Assembly (NCBI GenBank): GCA_958413765.1
Contig: CATYVH010000008.1
Span: 1-64,000, forward strand
DNA from: an uncultured Collinsella sp.
GTDB lineage: Bacteria; Actinomycetota; Coriobacteriia; Coriobacteriales; Coriobacteriaceae
DNA: 64,000 nt
Direction of reading: 5' to 3'
Part shown: in pieces, positions 62,115 through 64,000 of the stretch
Position numbering within the stretch: the stretch's first letter is position 1
Layout of the letters: each line of letters opens with the position of its first letter
Program-made: the position numbers and the translations under genes
The notes under the pieces: generated by a model
The model's input: the letters and a program-made list of their open reading frames with translations, nothing else
What the model was told of the DNA's origin: nothing
Database searches by the model: none

Positions 62115-62216
62115 GTCCCCGGTGCTGAGCGCCCACATATCATCCCGTGCTCAAACATTCTCGCTTTGCTGCGAAACTGCGCGCGGGACGATATGTGGGC
62201 GCTCAGCACCGGGGAC
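62115..62216. repeat. 26-bp perfect inverted repeat between def and fmt
   Basis: Arms 62115-62140 and 62191-62216 are perfect, and pairing continues imperfectly inward to 62150/62181. The 30-base loop carries TCGC/GCGA. Together with the terminator at 62292-62322 it fills most of the 327-bp spacer; short open frames across it are not supported. Confidence 0.86.
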
Positions 62217-62291
62217 TGCGTTGTTCTGGCTCGGTTCGCCCGGGTGCCGTCGGGCCAGGGATGGGCGTCTTCGCTGATGGGTGCTTTGCTG

Positions 62292-62322
62292 AAAGAGCTG
62301 CTTTTATTGCGGCTCTTTCTTT
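62292..62322 (+). terminator. intrinsic terminator between def and fmt
   Basis: A 10-bp stem (AAAGAGCTGC / GCGGCTCTTT, one G-T pair) with a TTTTATT loop, followed by CTTTGGTTTTG. Confidence 0.7.
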
Positions 62323-62433
62323 GGTTTTGGGTATATTTGTTCTTGTTGAAATGTTATTGCGGATGGGCTGGTGATTTGGCTTTCCGCTGCTCTTTGTAGC
62401 CGTCTCGGCTTTGGTTGAGAGGAGACGATCTTT

Positions 62434-63354
62434 ATGCGAATTGTGTTTATGGGTACGCCTGATTTTGCTGTGCCTTCGCTGACTTCGCTTGCTGCTGCTG
62501 GTAATGAGGTTGCGCTCGTTATTACTCGTCCCGATGCTGTTCGTGGGCGTGGTAAGAAGCTGGTGCCGTCTCCTGTTAAGGCTAAGGCGCTGGAACTGGG
62601 GTTGCCGGTCATTGAGGCGAATCGTATGACGCCTGAGGTTGTTGAGGTGCTCCAGGCTGCCCAGGCTGATATTTTCTGTGTGGCTGCCTATGGCTGCATT
62701 TTGCCCGATGAGATGCTGCATATGGCACCGCTCGGCATTGTGAATGTTCATGCGTCCTTGCTGCCTCGTTGGCGTGGGGCTGCTCCTATTCAGCGTGCCA
62801 TTCTTGCTGGTGATGAGGTTGCTGGCGTTTCCATTATGCGCATTGGGCATGGCGTGGATACCGGCGCTTATTGCGCCCAGGCGTCTACGTCGGTTGCAGG
62901 CAAGCATGCCGAGGCACTGACTACGGAGCTTGGCGAGCTGGGCGGCAAACTGCTTGCCGATACGCTTCCTTCTCTTGCCGATGGCACCGCCGTGTGGACT
63001 GAACAGGATGAGGCGCTCGTTACCCATGCTGCCAAGATCTCCAAGCAAGAGATGCGTCTGGATCCGCACATGGCGGCGCTTGATTGCGTGCGTCATGTGC
63101 TGGCCTCGTCCGATACCGCGCCTGCTCGTTGCGTGATTGCCGGCAAGACTGTGCGTGTGCTCGATGCTGCGGCGGCTGATGTGTCGCTTGGCGACGGTCA
63201 GGTTCTCGTTCAGGCTAAGCGTGTTTACCTTGGCCTTTCCGATGGCTCGGTTGAGTTGCTCGAGGTTAAGCCTGATGGCAAGCGTGCTATGGCCGCTTCT
63301 GCTTGGGCTGCTGGCCTGCAGGGTGCCGATCTTTCGTGGGGTGTTTTGTCATGA
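62434..63354 (+). CDS. fmt: methionyl-tRNA formyltransferase
   Basis: The 306-residue enzyme formylates initiator Met-tRNA. The Rossmann start RIVFMGTPDFAVPSL and the folate-site HASLLPRWRGAAPIQRAIL are diagnostic, followed by the C-terminal tRNA-binding barrel. GAGAGGAGACG precedes the ATG. Its codons use more T in third position (GCT, GTT, CGT) than most genes in this window. It overlaps rsmB by 4 bp. Confidence 0.97.
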   Translation: MRIVFMGTPDFAVPSLTSLAAAGNEVALVITRPDAVRGRGKKLVPSPVKAKALELGLPVIEANRMTPEVVEVLQAAQADIFCVAAYGCILPDEMLHMAPLGIVNVHASLLPRWRGAAPIQRAILAGDEVAGVSIMRIGHGVDTGAYCAQASTSVAGKHAEALTTELGELGGKLLADTLPSLADGTAVWTEQDEALVTHAAKISKQEMRLDPHMAALDCVRHVLASSDTAPARCVIAGKTVRVLDAAAADVSLGDGQVLVQAKRVYLGLSDGSVELLEVKPDGKRAMAASAWAAGLQGADLSWGVLS

Positions 63355-64000
63355 GCAAGCTGTCTCCCGCGCGCAAGCTTGCGCTCGATGTGCTGATGGA
63401 GGCCGATCGCCGCGGCATGTATGCGCGCGACGTGCTGTCCTCTCGCGCATCGGCCAAGGCTATTGACCAGCGCGATTCCGCTTTTGCCGCCCGCTTGGCG
63501 CTGGGCGTGGCCGCCACGCAGGGTATTTTGGACGAGCTGCTCGATCAGTTTCTCGATAAACCCAAAAAGGTTGCGCCGCGCGTTCGCATGGCGCTTCGTA
63601 TCTCGGCCTTCGAGATGCTCTACCTGCATACGCCGGGCCGCGTTGCCGTGAGCCAGGGTGTTGAACTGGTGCGCAGCGGTGCTAAGTCTGCCGCCGGTCT
63701 GGCGAACGCCGTGCTGCACAAGGTTGCGGACAACGTTGAGGACTTCGCCACGGCATCCGACGTGGATGAGTCTGAGCGACGCTTGGTTCGTCTGTCGCGC
63801 CTGATGGGTCTGCCGCGTTGGCTTTGCGCTCGCATTATGGCGTCGTTTGACACGCCAGAGGGTGCGCTTAACTTTGCCGGCAATCTGGCCCCCGCGCCGC
63901 TGGCCCTGCATGAGAACGCCTTTGCGACCAAGCCCGATCCGTATATCTCGCAGCTCGTCGCGCCTGTCTTCCCGGGCTGCCATGCTCCGGTCGATGCGCA
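63351..64000 (+). CDS. rsmB: 16S rRNA (cytosine-967-C5)-methyltransferase RsmB, 5' part
   Basis: The visible 216 residues form the N-terminal NusB-like RNA-binding domain (ARKLALDVLMEADRRGMYA, RVRMALRISAFEMLYLHT, VAVSQGVELVRSGAKSAAG) of a Sun/RsmB protein; the methyltransferase domain lies beyond the window. The fmt-rsmB pair is common in bacteria. The start is ATG 63351 overlapping the fmt stop. Confidence 0.92.
   Translation, partial: MSKLSPARKLALDVLMEADRRGMYARDVLSSRASAKAIDQRDSAFAARLALGVAATQGILDELLDQFLDKPKKVAPRVRMALRISAFEMLYLHTPGRVAVSQGVELVRSGAKSAAGLANAVLHKVADNVEDFATASDVDESERRLVRLSRLMGLPRWLCARIMASFDTPEGALNFAGNLAPAPLALHENAFATKPDPYISQLVAPVFPGCHAPVDA

Noticed and set aside
62147..62399. Two overlapping short frames (75 and 77 codons) between def and fmt
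   Set aside because: They run across the inverted repeat and terminator, lack Shine-Dalgarno sequences and match no family.

Overview
The window is a high-GC, densely packed chromosomal segment that looks like a human-gut Coriobacteriia genome, most likely Collinsella or a close relative. The basis is the gene order alaS-ruvX-mltG-aroK-pepP-efp-nusB, the Gram-positive envelope gene types (HPr/EI PTS, L,D-transpeptidase, Asp23), and strong G/C third-position bias. No rRNA, CRISPR array or prophage was seen.

Layout. 1-13.7 kb: housekeeping run on the + strand: alaS, ruvX, mltG, a YqeG-type phosphatase, aroK, a degenerate aroB homologue, pepP, efp, asp23, nusB, xseB, tlyA, nadK, recN. 13.9-21.8 kb: sugar PTS block: RpiR-type regulator divergent from a fructose-type IIBCA permease, then ptsH, ptsI and two tandem PfkB-family kinases. 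22-25.8 kb: cca, two identical tRNA-Glu(CTC) genes, a polytopic membrane protein and a TetR-type regulator. 25.85-48.45 kb: a cobalamin island. On the - strand a cobalamin riboswitch precedes an exported CbiK-type chelatase, two lipoproteins, a permease and an ATPase. Divergently, on the + strand, 17 tightly coupled genes run from cobM to cbiJ and cover the anaerobic route from cobalt-precorrin-2 to cobalamin. The island looks more GC-rich than its flanks and starts at an IS3 transposase fragment, which suggests horizontal acquisition. 48.5-57.2 kb (- strand): a MacB-type efflux set, an L,D-transpeptidase, L-serine dehydratase and metK. 57.4-64 kb (+): gltX, priA, def, fmt and the start of rsmB.

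The most unusual signal is in the spacers. At least seven intergenic regions hold long inverted repeats whose arms differ from locus to locus. Two of them, upstream of ptsH (17311-17437) and of sdaA (55594-55714), share an almost identical interior: two conserved blocks of 13 and 16 nt flanking a 9-bp hairpin with the same TTAAT loop. Three base pairs of that hairpin differ between the copies and all remain paired, while the 26-30 bp outer arms are unrelated in sequence but perfectly self-complementary. This is the pattern expected of a structured RNA or DNA element, and it is the reverse of an ordinary MITE or REPIN, where the ends are conserved.

Other points of interest are an AroB homologue that has lost its metal ligands, a CobU-like domain fused to a CobC-type phosphatase, an extracytoplasmic CbiK as the only visible cobaltochelatase, and two neighbouring lipoproteins that appear to share a domain. 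All calls come from reading the sequence; no database search was run.
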